DNA from: Cryptomeria japonica
Taxonomy: Eukaryota; Streptophyta; Pinopsida; Cupressales; Cupressaceae
Length of the DNA: 64,000 nt
Direction: 5' to 3'
NCBI RefSeq assembly: GCF_030272615.1
Contig: NC_081414.1
Span: 661,612,438 to 661,676,437 of the forward strand
A model generated the notes under the pieces. That model worked only from the letters and a program-made list of their open reading frames with translations. It searched no databases and was not told the DNA's origin. The position numbers and the translations under genes were made by a program. Below, piece after piece: positions 39,301 to 50,381 of this stretch (position 1 is its first letter; each line of letters begins with the position of its first letter).

Positions 39301-42300
39301 TACTTTAGTTCTATATGGTAACTTGAAAGTTGAAAGCAATCATCTCTCAGCCATTATTAGTAGAATTGGAAATACATTATTGCCAATATATTTATGTTAT
39401 ACATATTGTTGCAAGAACAAAGTCAATGATATTGTTTCCTTTAAAGGACGGCAAAAAATCTGTTGTCTTAATTAAGGACACTCAGGGTGCTTTGGTTTTC
39501 ACGGTACAACCTCATGGTTATTATCATTTCGCAAGTTATTGAACAATAAGAGATTGCTGTTTGAATGCATAATAATTTCAATCAAATGGCTATGGAAGTA
39601 TTGGTTTGGAAATCAAGCATAAGTATAATTGGAAAAGTCTATAGTTATTCAAAAAGATAATGATGAGATGCTTATCCCGTATATTTCTTAATATTGGATT
39701 AATGCACTTAATGTTTGAGATAATATAAAATTGCACTGTATAGTTTTTTTATTTTTCATCTTCCTCTGTCCTATTTATTCATTGGAGATGTGAATTTCTG
39801 TCTCATTTTTTATGTTTTTAAGTGTGCATTATTGGCCTGACTGTAATATTGTGGTTGAATCTGAGAGGCACCCGGTTGGAATTAAGAGAGGAAGTAGGGT
39901 CTGTGCTCCCATAGTGTAAGCCCGCTCAATTGCATGGATGTGGGGCTTCTCATGTTGTGAGTTACCTGTACCCTAAGCACAGTTAGGTGAGCAGGGTGCT
40001 AGGTATTGTTGATATAAGAACCTTTCTTTTCCTTTCCTTAAGGAGACCTTAAAATGCTGTTTAGCTGTAAGTATTATGAGTCTCAGTAACTAAAACCAGA
40101 CCATCAGGATGGAATACATTAGATTACAGCATTAAATGTGTTAATCAATTTCCACAGAATTCCATATGATGGGAAACAAAAGAGAGTAGAGATTACATTT
40201 TTCATCATATACTGTGTGGAAGTTTGGTTTTTCATGACAGAGCTGGGAGGAACATGCAATGACACTAATCCATAATCATGAGTTGGTCAATCTTGAGGAT
40301 TACAATGTGGTTAACCTAGTAAACTCAATCTTTGTATACAAGATCAAAGCCTTACATATTAGAACACATCTTATTGGTGTCAAAAATCATTAGTGGATAA
40401 TATCAGCAGATAGAGAGCACCCTATATGATTATCATTATATAATTGAAACTCCTAAAATATAATAAAGGTGCGCTCAATACACGTTTTTTGATTGAAGAC
40501 TTGGGAGTCAAATTGGTATCAGCTGCATGGATAATTAAATTATTAATCGTCTTTGGCTCAGAGCCAAGGAATGGGGGTGTCCATTTTGCCAAATTCGGTT
40601 GGTACTTTAACTTTGCCTTATCCTTGTGGTGTTGGGTCTTTCTAGTCATCAAGAATTGATCACTGGTGGGTTCTTTTTGAGCCAAGTAACTAATACAATT
40701 ACCACTCTACATATCTGCAAAAATAATGTGCTGAGAATTTTAAAATTATGCTTGTGTCACCAGTGGAACTTTTTTTTTAGTTAAATTTGCCTTTAGGAAT
40801 CTGTAATTCGGGAGACATGGAATATTTGTGTATATTCATGTTTTTCATTCCACTCTTCTGTTTCTGTTGCACACCTTTAAATTGAAATTCATTTGGCCCA
40901 AACTAATATACTGTTGTTCAGGTTTGAGTGTTAGGAAGGTGTGTTGTAGACTCTGCATACATATATTTTTAGTGTTCCTTATGAAATGGAGTAACTAGCA
41001 AAGAATCTTCAAATTGCCCATGTCAGATTGATCTCTCCACTTGGAATGTCATCTATGACATTGGAGTTGCATTGTGTAAGCGAATCTATGATGTGGGAGT
41101 TACATTGTAAAAGCAGTTATGATGGGGGTTACAAATAGACATCGATGGAGCATTTTTGACTGGCTAAATATGGGGGTTACAAAGAAACATTGATGGGGCA
41201 TCTTTGACTGGCTAAATAGAGCTATGTAAGAGCATGCAAGAGTGAGTGAATGCTACAAAATGGAGCGCTTGGTTTGACTAGGTTGACTGTTTGATTGTAG
41301 GGTCAAAGGAATCTCAGTGGGGCATTGCATTCTATTTATGGGTGTACCAAGGGTTGGGTTGCATGGGTTGAGTTGTAGGAATGTTCACCGAGTTTGGGCT
41401 CACAGTTTTGGGGCCTTGGCATTGGAAACTATTTCTTGTTTCCTAGTTTGCTCTACCCCAAATCAAGCTCTTGGAATTGTATTAATGCAAATGTTGTTAT
41501 AGGTTTCTAGAGCAAGTGCATGCCATCAGCTTGATTGCAAGATTGAAAACACCTCATAGAGTGCATTGAGAACAGTGTTTTTGAAGGTGCATTCTGTTGG
41601 ACTGGATAGAAGATGGAGTTTATAGTTAAGCACAAGTGAAATAATCTGTATAATCATCTTCTATGTATAATATATTGAATGGTGTTTTGTTGTTGCTGGG
41701 TTCTTTCCTAAAAGGGTTTCCTAGGGAATAGCTTATGTCATGTGCATTTTTTTACTACTTTCTCTATTCTGCTGCAATAGTTTGCATTTTATAACAAGTA
41801 TAACGTAGCTTCTTTCTACTAGATTATTTCTAGTTCCTTTTATCAAAATTGTACATGGCAATATTTTTTTTTGATGAGTTTAATGGATTGTTTTTTTGTA
41901 AACTTCACAACTTCAACTTATTTTTTTAAATTTATGGTACCAGTGATTTCGTCATCCAAAATTATACTTTGCATACTTATTATTTTATTGGAATGTGTAT
42001 GCTTGCATATTTTGAAATGTCTACCATGTGTTGAAGTAATCCATTGCTTCAGCACCTTGATCCTTAGCATCTGGTAGCCTACTTGTGCAATCCAATATAT
42101 TTTGTTCATGTTGATTCTTTAATTTTACTCTTTCATGCTTCAAATTGTTTTGCATTTTCGAGGCTTCTACCATTGAAACTGGAGATTAAGTTATGCTCTC
42201 ATAATTTCATAAAATTACATGTCAAGCTCCAATACCGCAAATTCATGCCAGACAGTGAGGATTTTGCAAGCATAATGCTTCTAAGGAAGATTGCAGAAAG

Positions 42301-43397
42301 TTGTTTTTTATTTGATCTGCATGTGATTTACACTTTTAAGAAAATTCATCTAATGTATTTCAGAGGTTATGTATTGGTTTTGTGTGACCTGATGCCGACC
42401 TCCGGTTGTTTTTTGAAATGATGTCACTGTAGAGAGAAGATGAAAAAAGTAAGGAGAAGGCAAAGGGAAAGATGCGCAATATAGATAATTTCATGGAAGA
42501 ATTAAAGCTAGAGCGAGAAATGAGGGAAAAACGCAATCAGGATCGTGAGCATCGACAAGAAGGAAGGCCAAATGAAATCTCAATGGTATATGCCCTTTCT
42601 AGCTGTGGCTTATTTAATCTGTTATATAGTCCAAGCCGTCTTATAGCAGCTTTAACCATTGAGCATCAGAATCTGGCAGTTAACCAGAGGAATAATGTGC
42701 CAAATTATTATACTTATAGAGCAAATTTCTTTGATGTTAAGCACCTTTTTGTTGGCTGTTAAAAATGAAGCAATGACCTAAAGTTTTCCACGCGAACTAA
42801 GCATCATGGTTGGAAATTCTATGATGTTGAAGTGAGAAAAAATAATGAAACAAGGCAGATTGGTTGCCTTCTGTAAGGAGTAACTCATGCATAGATTTGA
42901 GACTGTGGGGACTGTATTGACTCTTGATTATCTGAGAGATTTCAGCATATTCATGATTTTTGTAGATCTGTTTTTCATTATTGTTGACATTATGCAGCCT
43001 GTAAGTCATTTTGATGAAATTCCAGAGGAGCTCGATTCAAGTGGAAGACTGTTGGGGTCATTTGATGATGGAGATCCTCAGACAACTAATCTTTATGTAG
43101 GAAATTTGTCACCGCAGGTAAAGTGTCTTTCAAGTCTAAAGTTCAATATTTCTCTTCTTGAAAGAGTTGGATGCAGGTTTATTGCATTTGAGCTATTTCT
43201 AATTCTATTTATTGTTTGCAAATAATGTCAGGTGGATGAAAATTTCCTCTTACGCACCTTTGGTCGGTTTGGCCCTATTGCCAGTGTCAAGATAATGTGG
43301 CCAAGAACAGAAGAGGAGCATAGACGGCAACGCAATTGTGGCTTTGTTGCTTTTATGAACAGAGCTGATGGTCAGGCAGCAAAGGATGAAATGCAAG
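36394..43397 (+). CDS. RRC1: U2 snRNP-associated splicing factor SR140/U2SURP (RRC1), 5' part of gene
   Basis: Seven coding exons join in frame with GT...AG borders: 36394-36468, 36574-36709, 36807-36852, 38776-38845, 42433-42585, 42998-43117 and 43232-43397 (766 nt, about 255 codons, open at the end). The start reads MNSFSVVRKKTPFQKHREEE, close to the conserved N-terminus of the plant SR140 family; then come KTFVRGGTINP, RNIDNFMEELK and FDDGDPQTTNLYVGNLSP. The RRM follows with RNP2 (LYVGNL) and RNP1 (NCGFVAF). The family acts in the nucleus in U2 snRNP function and splice-site choice; the Arabidopsis member RRC1 affects phytochrome B signalling through splicing. The rest of the RRM, the SURP and CID domains and the C-terminal region should lie beyond a last intron that leaves the window. 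The exons contain no stops and look functional. Confidence 0.93.
36853..38775 (+). other. RRC1 intron with an inverted-repeat insertion
   Basis: 1.9-kb intron between GCAG/GTGATT and TTTGCAG/G. It holds the 359-bp foldback structure at 37365-37723 and AT-rich sequence (38090-38420). No exon or other gene is seen inside. Confidence 0.8.
37365..37723. repeat. Foldback structure with TGGTATCAGAGC at both arm ends
   Basis: The 40-bp arms at 37473-37512 and 37671-37710 are reverse complements with one mismatch, and each has TGGTATCAGAGC, the usual tRNA-iMet PBS, at its outer end. Between them a unit beginning ATTCTTTAAAGTTTGGC and ending CATGGCCTTCTTTCT is repeated three times, about 55-60 bp apart. 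The 13-bp direct repeat TGAAAAATAAATT lies at 37365-37377 and 37711-37723. Confidence 0.8.
38846..42432 (+). other. RRC1 intron, 3.6 kb
   Basis: Bounded by AAAAAG/GTACAG and CACTGTAG/AGAGAAG. Mostly AT-rich, with a perfect-spacing 48-bp tandem duplication at 41123-41218. No internal exon, RNA gene or transposon coding sequence recognised. Confidence 0.75.
41123..41218. repeat. 48-bp tandem duplication
   Basis: Copies 41123-41170 and 41171-41218 both begin TGGGGGTTACAAA and end TTTGACTGGCTAAATA, with a handful of differences. Confidence 0.9.
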
Positions 43398-43570
43398 GTT
43401 TGTGCAGCATTAAATCCCAACTTCAAAGTCTATTTACACTACCTATTAAAGATTACCCTTTAGTTTGGGCCCCTATAACCAAGGAAACGCATCTGGTTGA
43501 TCTCTAAATTTTGGAAGTTTAATTTTGCCGTCGTTCCATTTATGCACCTTAAATGGTCCTCAAATATTGA

Positions 43571-43696
43571 CAACGTTGGACTTAAGGGTCACAATTTTTT
43601 TTAACAGTGTAGGAACAGGAGAAAGAATAATGACTAACATTGGACTTAAGGGTCACAATTTTTTTTTTAACACTGTAGGAATAGGATAAAATGACT
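43571..43696. repeat. ~64-bp tandem duplication at the start of the giant intron
   Basis: Two copies (43571-43634 and 43635-43696) share TTGGACTTAAGGGTCACAAT, a T run, then AACASTGTAGGAA and AATGAC. Confidence 0.85.
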
Positions 43697-43887
43697 ATAA
43701 AGTGAGAAAACCATATCAAATAATGTTGGTGCTGTCATATGGTACATGGTCAAAATTTTAAGTTCCTCATATGACTATCAAGGACATGCAATTGGCAATT
43801 TCAGTTTTCTTCCTTTCCATATTGACTTTATGCGACAGTTACATCAAACTATTCATTGTCTTATAATATATTTTTGTATTTTGTGAT

Positions 43888-44857
43888 TGTCATACCCCCG
43901 CCAGTCTACAGATTGCAGCCTTAATAACAATAAACCTTGGGGGTGTAATATCAAAAAGGTTAGAAATTGGAGGGGGGCACCTAAGAATAAAAGAAATCAA
44001 AATTGGGCTGACTAAGAATTATTTAAAGGGGGCCGACTGAGTTTCATTAGGGATTATTAGTGGGCAGCATGTAAATAAATTAGCAATAGAAGGCAGCACC
44101 TGATTATGAAGGGACGTATCCCTTGCCAAGGTTATGATGTTAATGAAAATATGTGACTTTCCCCGAAGACTGAAGACATAAAAGGGGAGATAAATTCCTT
44201 TGAGAATGCACGGAATACAATTAATTCAGAATATGAAATCTGAACAGCAAGTTAGAAATACAATCAGCAATAAATATAATCAATTCAAGTAGCAATCCTT
44301 ATAAAGCTCTCAAGTATTATTCAAAGATTGAACTGCCAATACATCAAGAAATATTTAGTTAGCAATAATCTAGCAAATTCCTTGATAAACCGGTTTTGAA
44401 TTTGTGGAAGTGTCTCGCAAATAGGAAGGACGATCATCCTTCCAAGTTCATGATGAAGGGATGATCCATCTTTCATGCTCTTATCAAGCCGAACAGAAGA
44501 TGGGATGGATGGTCAGCCTTCCATGCCCTTGGGCTTGATCAAGGAGGACAGCAAGCCTCCAAGATGGAAGGGCAGCCCACCTTCCATGCTATCAGTAGAT
44601 CAAGGATGATCAGCCTTGATATTGCCATTTGCAAGTGTTTCCAAGGAATTCATGGTATGGTTTTCTATGAGGGATATGCTACGATCCGAATATTAATGAT
44701 GCTATGATTTATTGATTTTAATATTAATGATGCTAGGATGTATTGATTTGAATATTATCATAATTTCCTGATGTTTAATATTTCTAACATCAGTTTTTAG
44801 TGATTAATATTGTTTGCAGGTGTAAAAACCAGGAATGGCCCAATAAGGGACATTACA
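43888..44857 (-). repeat. Candidate solo LTR
   Basis: Read on the - strand it starts TGTAATGTCCCTTATTGGGCC at 44857 and ends GGGGGTATGACA at 43888, giving LTR-like TG...CA ends 970 bp apart. CCTTCCATGC and GATCAAGG words recur in the middle (44410-44610). No target duplication was found and no partner exists, so this is tentative. A second TGTAATGTCCC start lies in the opposite direction at 44911. Confidence 0.33.
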
Positions 44858-44921
44858 CATTTCCTTTTAATGAGGTCCTCTGATCTTTTTTAGTTGATAC
44901 CATTGTTTTTGTAATGTCCCT

Positions 44922-46689
44922 TCTTGTGATCTTCCCGATTTCTGCCCTAGAATAATAATTCCAGCTTAAGTCTAAGGAGATAATTCATTTATGTTACACA
45001 CATTCCTGAGCATCAAAGTTTTTATATTTTGCCTCTATCATGATGTTACCTAAGCATCATCACCAGCCTATTAGACTGTAGTTAATTTTTCCATCAAATC
45101 AGTTGTGAGAGTTTATCTTAAGGAGAATGGTTGGACATACAAACACATATAAGAATGTTATTTTGGAACAAAGCTAGTTCTAAAAGTTCCTAAAGAATCC
45201 AGGCTTGAACACTGCTTGAGATAATGCTAGGACAATGAGATTACGAATGCAACTTCATCCTTATTAGAATGGCAGAGATATTGTTAGTACTTTATCACCC
45301 ACCATGTACTAGAGAAAATATGATGAACAGATAGTACAGTAGAAATCGTATATGAAAAAATTGTATTTCTTCTAAGGATAGGCAGCTTAATATGCTTATA
45401 ATGAGGATAAGTCATAAATATGGGTTATATTGCATGTCAATTGCAAGAAGTATTTACACGATTCATAGAAAAGAAATTAAAAGGGCTTTTGAAGTCCTCA
45501 CAAAGCACATTACAAACCAATGAGGTTAAATCCCAAAATTAAATTAAAGAGCAAAATTTAAATGAATATCGGGAATTTCACATGGATTCGAAACTCCATT
45601 GGCACCTGTAGTAGCTCTCACTGTCACAACCACCCAAAAAGCTGATGTAATGTTGAAAGGGCAAAAGTAAAGTTGAAAGGCTGTCGGCGTTTCTTCTTAG
45701 TTTCAAACTAACTTCAAGATCCGCAAAAGTTTTCAAAATCATCCCTCTTCTCTGACACCATGTTTGAACTTACTAAAGAAAGTGAATGTATTAAATTTTT
45801 GGAATTTGTCTTTGGTTTTGGATATACCGGTCGCATCCGATGCACTTCTTGCAACCACTGAAAAGCCCATTTGATGATCGCAGGCTGTGTCAAAAGTCAA
45901 AAAGAAAAAAATCATCGACATCCTACTTTGGTTTTGGAACTCCATTCGGACTCTGCAAGAGGTTTTAGAACCTCTCACTTCTCCCAACAGTGTCATAATT
46001 GCAGTATATTCCCAACTCCACATCTTCGTCTTTGTAACAGCATATCCTTTTATTGCTTCCCAAATGCTGATAAGACCATAAGACAAGGTGAATGGGTTTG
46101 AAAGTTTATCGGTATTTAAAATTTTTTGATTGGTGTTGAAGTTGTATTTGGCCCTGATGCATTAGCCATTGATTTGAGCAAGATTCCTGATGACAGAGGA
46201 ATTAAAAGATCTCCATCAATAAACCGGTTGAAGAGGAAAGTGTGAAACATGGTAAGAGTATGATAACTATGAATATTGCTGGTGAAGACAACTCAGAAGA
46301 TCCAAGTAGCATACTAAATTAATTTGTGTATTTAAGGGAGAGCATCATTCAAGCGCTTATCCTCCAACCATAGACTTGGCAGTCCCTCGCACACCTTCCA
46401 AAGGAAATGGCCCGATCCTTCATGGGGTTACAAACACAGGAATGGGTCAAGCTGCCACCTGAGCTTGGAGTTTGTATCCTACTCTGGTCTAGCTGGTCAC
46501 ACAACTATAGTCTCCTGCTAACTATGTATGATCCTTGGTCTAGACGAGGTGACTAGACATGGTGAGCTGGCTAGCACATGCAGACCATTGCGCCACCTTG
46601 GCCAAAGGTTTTTATGGTATCCACCCGTGTTTGGAGTGTAGCCATCTGCTCACCCACCCCTACTCTACTTGGGATCTCTGACTATCTAC
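44922..46689. other. Intronic DNA without recognised features
   Basis: No gene, RNA or clear transposon is seen. Short frames near 45739-46101 overlap on both strands and match nothing I recognise. The right end supplies the 8-bp target site of the hAT element. Confidence 0.5.
46682..46689. repeat. Target site duplication of hAT element (left)
   Basis: CTATCTAC, identical to 50374-50381 on the other side. Eight bp is the hAT family norm. Confidence 0.93.
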
Positions 46690-47141
46690 CTAAGTTACCT
46701 GTTCCGGTTCGGATTCGGGTATGGAATCGTGGATTCGGCAATTTTTTTTTTTTTTGGGTACGGGTACGTTCGTCCGTACATATATATATATATATTTTAA
46801 TTTTTTTTATATATATATATATGTTCAAACTTCAAACATCAAAGTTATATATGTTCACAGTTCAAACATACAAATATGAAACATACAATGTAACTTTCCC
46901 ATACAATGATACATAAATGATAACAGATAAATCATAAATCATAAATCCATAATTGCCAATGCCAATTAATATTCAGATATTGATATATCGTAAATCATAA
47001 ATGTAATATCATATTCATAATTTGCAAAAAAGATAATATTCAAGCTTCAAGTTTCAACTGATTCAAGTTACAAAATGTGAAAATGTCATGACACAATAAA
47101 GTATAAAGTTAAACATTCAAATTACAAGCCATCTATGGGAT

Positions 47142-49630
47142 TTAAATTCCATATTCATCTTCATCTGAAGCATCCAACCCAAGCCCAAGGTCATCAAGTG
47201 GTTCAAATTCAGCATCAATTGAACCAATATCAAATGGAATGCCACTCCCACTAGCTATGTCTCTCTCAAATTCCATAACTGCCTCGTCTATAGAGACTTG
47301 GCAAAGTTGTGCAACTGTAGCATCTAAATCAGCACACTCAGGGGCTAGTTCCCAATTCCTTGTTACACCCTCACTATATCCAGGGTCCTTATGTGACAAC
47401 AAACGAAGGTTGGAGTGTACGTAGACCAAATCCTTAGCTTTCTTTGCACCCAAACGATTACGTTTGACTGAGTGGATGAAGGAGTATGTACTCCAATTCC
47501 GCTCAGCTGAAGAAGAACTTGCAACCTGTTAGAAGTTAAAACATAATTAGAAATTTATAAATTAAAATTATAAAATAAAAATATGATAGCATCAAATGGA
47601 ATTGGAAAACTATAAAAATAAAAAATAAAAAGATACATACTTGGGTGTTAAGTTTAATTGCAAGAGGCTGCAAGTAAACGGAGCCTTGACCATGTACATA
47701 CCACCACTCATCAGCATCCATCCCATATCTAGCATTAAGAGCTACAACATCATGATTTTTTGCAGATACAAATTGGCCAAACTCCCTCAAGACAATATTT
47801 CTTGTCTCCTCATCTTGATATATCTTTTTAAAGGCAGCCTTATAGCCAGAAGCAACCTCTGCATCTCTATATGGTGGCACCCTCCTTGGTGTTGCAAGCA
47901 TCTCTGCACTATAAAATTTTGGCGTCAAAGCAAGTGCTAAGAGATGTAAGGGGGTGGTCATCTTGTTCCAACGGTCAACAACAATTTTCTGCACAACTTT
48001 GAAAAATGTTTCCGTTGGGTCATTTTCTTTTCTATTTATTACTTCTTTTATTTTTTCCACCATGCAATCCATGCCATCATAAATCTCACCCAAACATGGG
48101 CGATCAGTATCAACATACCTGATCATGCTCATGATGGGCTCAGTGAAATTCAAAACATATTCCACATCATCCCACCATTTCTCACTAAGGATCAATGCTC
48201 TTACTTTTAGAGCTCTTTCTGTGTGGGACTGCTTCCATACACTCCATAAGCTGTTGATGACCATAGAACTCAAGGTGTCTCGCACCTTCAGAAGTCGTCT
48301 TAAGACGAGCGTGTGAGATGCAAATCGTGTTTCAGCAACCTAACATGACATAACAAAATACACAACATATATCAAATGTAAGTCTATAAAAAATACAAAT
48401 TTAAAACTAAAAAATTAAAAAATAAAATTTAAAATTAGTAATTATAAATTACCTTCAACAACTCCAACTTGGAGAAGGTCCTGAAAATGGCTTGTGACAT
48501 ATGATGATTAGTCACAAACATTTGAATCTCCTCGCCCTCCGCATACAGTTTTTTCACCCAATCAATTTGTGTGCCAAGCTTTTGCATGATTAAATTGAGT
48601 GAGTGTACTGTGCATGGTGTCCAAAAGATGTGACCATATGTAGCCTCCACTATAGTCCCTGCTGCCCTACAATTTTTAGCATTGTTAGTTACAACTTGGA
48701 CAACATTTTGAGGCCCCACCATGTCAATGCATTCTATCAAGATATTGGCAATGAAACTTGCATCTTTCACTTGCCCCTCACAATCCACTGCTTTCAAAAA
48801 CATTGCCCCTTTAAGACACACTGCTATAACATTGATCAATGGCCTATTTTTACAATTTTTCCATTCATTAGAAACAATGGTCACACCTGTTTCGTGCCAT
48901 GTATCTTTGATGACCTTCAACTGTGACTCTACGGATGCTTTCTCCTTTGCCAATAAGGTGGTTCTCACCTTTTCATACCCTGGACAAACATAATCAGAAG
49001 GTGTATTGCAAAGAGTATGCACCATGTCCCGAAAGTAAGGTGATCTAACAAGGTTGAAAGGAAGCCCATTGCCATAAAGGCAACGTCCAATTTGGAATCT
49101 GCAATCTCTCTCAATTCATTTTTGAAGGCAAAATCCAATGGGCCTCTTTTCCGTGAAGCCACAACATTCTGATTCTCTACTGCATCAACTGGTGGGTTTT
49201 GCATGAAAGGATGTGAACCAGCTGGTCTTGTGGAGCCAATGCTACTAGAAGGCCTCTTAGACATTGAGCTTGGATGGACAAGAGGATGATCAGTCTTTGC
49301 TTTGCTACTTCTCCTATCAGCTTCCTCTTGTTCTCTAATATATCCCAAAACTAGAGCTTTTGACAGCCCCCTGCCATCTGATCCCTTACAAAATTTTATT
49401 CCACGCCCAGGGATGAAACAAAGGTGGCCTTTCACTCGAAAGTATGAGCTGGTATACTCAGTGCCACAATGGTTGCACTTCCAAACAAAACCCCCACCAC
49501 CAGACACTGGCTTGATCATTGTTGTATAATGCCAAAGTGGTGAATCTTGATTAATTTTAAAGGGGGTATTTTCAGTTCGGACATTTGCAACTGAACTAGA
49601 GCTTGCACTTGCACTTCCAGTTCCAGCCAT
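47142..49630 (-). pseudogene. hAT transposase (BED zinc finger, DUF659, hAT dimerisation), frameshifted
   Basis: Exons on the - strand: 49630-48453, 48339-47641 and 47525-47142, with GT...AG introns of 113 and 115 bp. The N-terminal BED-type finger is visible in FVWKCNHCGTEYTSSYFRVKGHL, cut here to its C-C-H core. The DUF659 region has VSNEWKNCKNRPLINVI, FLKAVDCEGQVKDA, VVTNNAKNCRAAG and TPCTVHSLNLIMQKLG. The second exon carries the WNKMTTPLHLLALALTPKF segment, and the C-terminal dimerisation part has SSSSAERNWSTYSFIHS. A one-base frameshift near 49095 separates the first 180 or so codons from the DUF659 frame. The product would bind the element's ends and excise it. Confidence 0.9.
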
Positions 49631-50159
49631 TATGTATGATTATATGAGTAATGCACCTAAAATGAAAAGAGAAAGCACAACATTATTGAAAAAAATTATT
49701 AAAATTTCGGCATTATAACCCCATATTGTGCATACAAAGTGTAAAAAAATATACAAGACTTCTTTAAAAAAAATTAAAAAAACTTAAAAAAAAAATTTAA
49801 AAATTTGAAAAAAACTTGGAAAAATTCTTGAAAACTTGAAAAAAATTCAGATTCACTTACCTTTAATGGCTAAATCTTCCTTCTCTAGTGATTCCTATGC
49901 CTTTGATGCGTGTCTCACACCTTCGTAGTCATCACCTTCGAAGAAAAATACAAAAACTAAGAAACTTGATTGTAGAGAAAAAATCTTCAAAAATGCAAGT
50001 AGAACGGGTTGAATGCATGTTTTGATGCATGAAATGCATCATAAAGGGGCGGATTAGGGTTTAGATGTTAAAATAAGATTAAAAAATTTGTTTTTTAATT
50101 GTTTTTATTTGTTTTCTAACCCGTGGGCCCCATTTTTGGGAACCACGAGCTTGGGTTCA

Positions 50160-50335
50160 CCTGGGTCCTCTTGGGCTCGACCTGGGTCCCACCCGGGTCC
50201 TGTCCAGGCGGATGGGTTCCTTGTGGGTCCTGGGACCCAGGTCCTGCCCAGGCGGCTGGGTTCCTTGTGGGTCCGCAAGGAACCTAGCCGCCTGGGCAGG
50301 ACCCGGGTGGGACCCAGGTCGAACCAGGCTCGGAT
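50160..50335. repeat. GC-rich hairpin in hAT subterminal region
   Basis: GACCTGGGTCCCACCCGGG at about 50179 and its complement CCCGGGTGGGACCCAGGTC at about 50302-50320 bracket two copies of a CCAGGCGG-TGGGTTCCTTGT unit and the inverted GGAACCTAGCCGCCTGGGC. A very stable stem is possible. The surrounding DNA is AT-rich. Confidence 0.82.
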
Positions 50336-50373
50336 CAGGACCCGACCATTTTTGGCAAGAATCGGTAACTGAG

Positions 50374-50381
50374 CTATCTAC
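50374..50381. repeat. Target site duplication of hAT element (right)
   Basis: CTATCTAC, matching 46682-46689. Confidence 0.93.

Larger units (their letters stand above)
46690..50373 (-). mobile_element. hAT DNA transposon, structurally complete, 3684 bp
   Basis: The left end reads CTAAGTTACCTGTTCC; the right end read inward is CTCAGTTACCGATTC, so the short terminal inverted repeats share CT-AGTTACC. Both ends are flanked by the 8-bp duplication CTATCTAC. A three-exon transposase is inside on the - strand, and a GC-rich hairpin lies in the 5' subterminal region (50160-50340). The 586-bp copy at 60911-61496 has the same ends. A frameshift in the transposase makes this copy probably non-functional. 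Confidence 0.94.

Noticed and set aside
45739-46101. Frames of 64-115 codons on both strands
   Set aside because: They overlap each other on opposite strands and show no family signature.
47239-49529. + strand frames across the hAT transposase
   Set aside because: Shadows of the - strand transposase exons.
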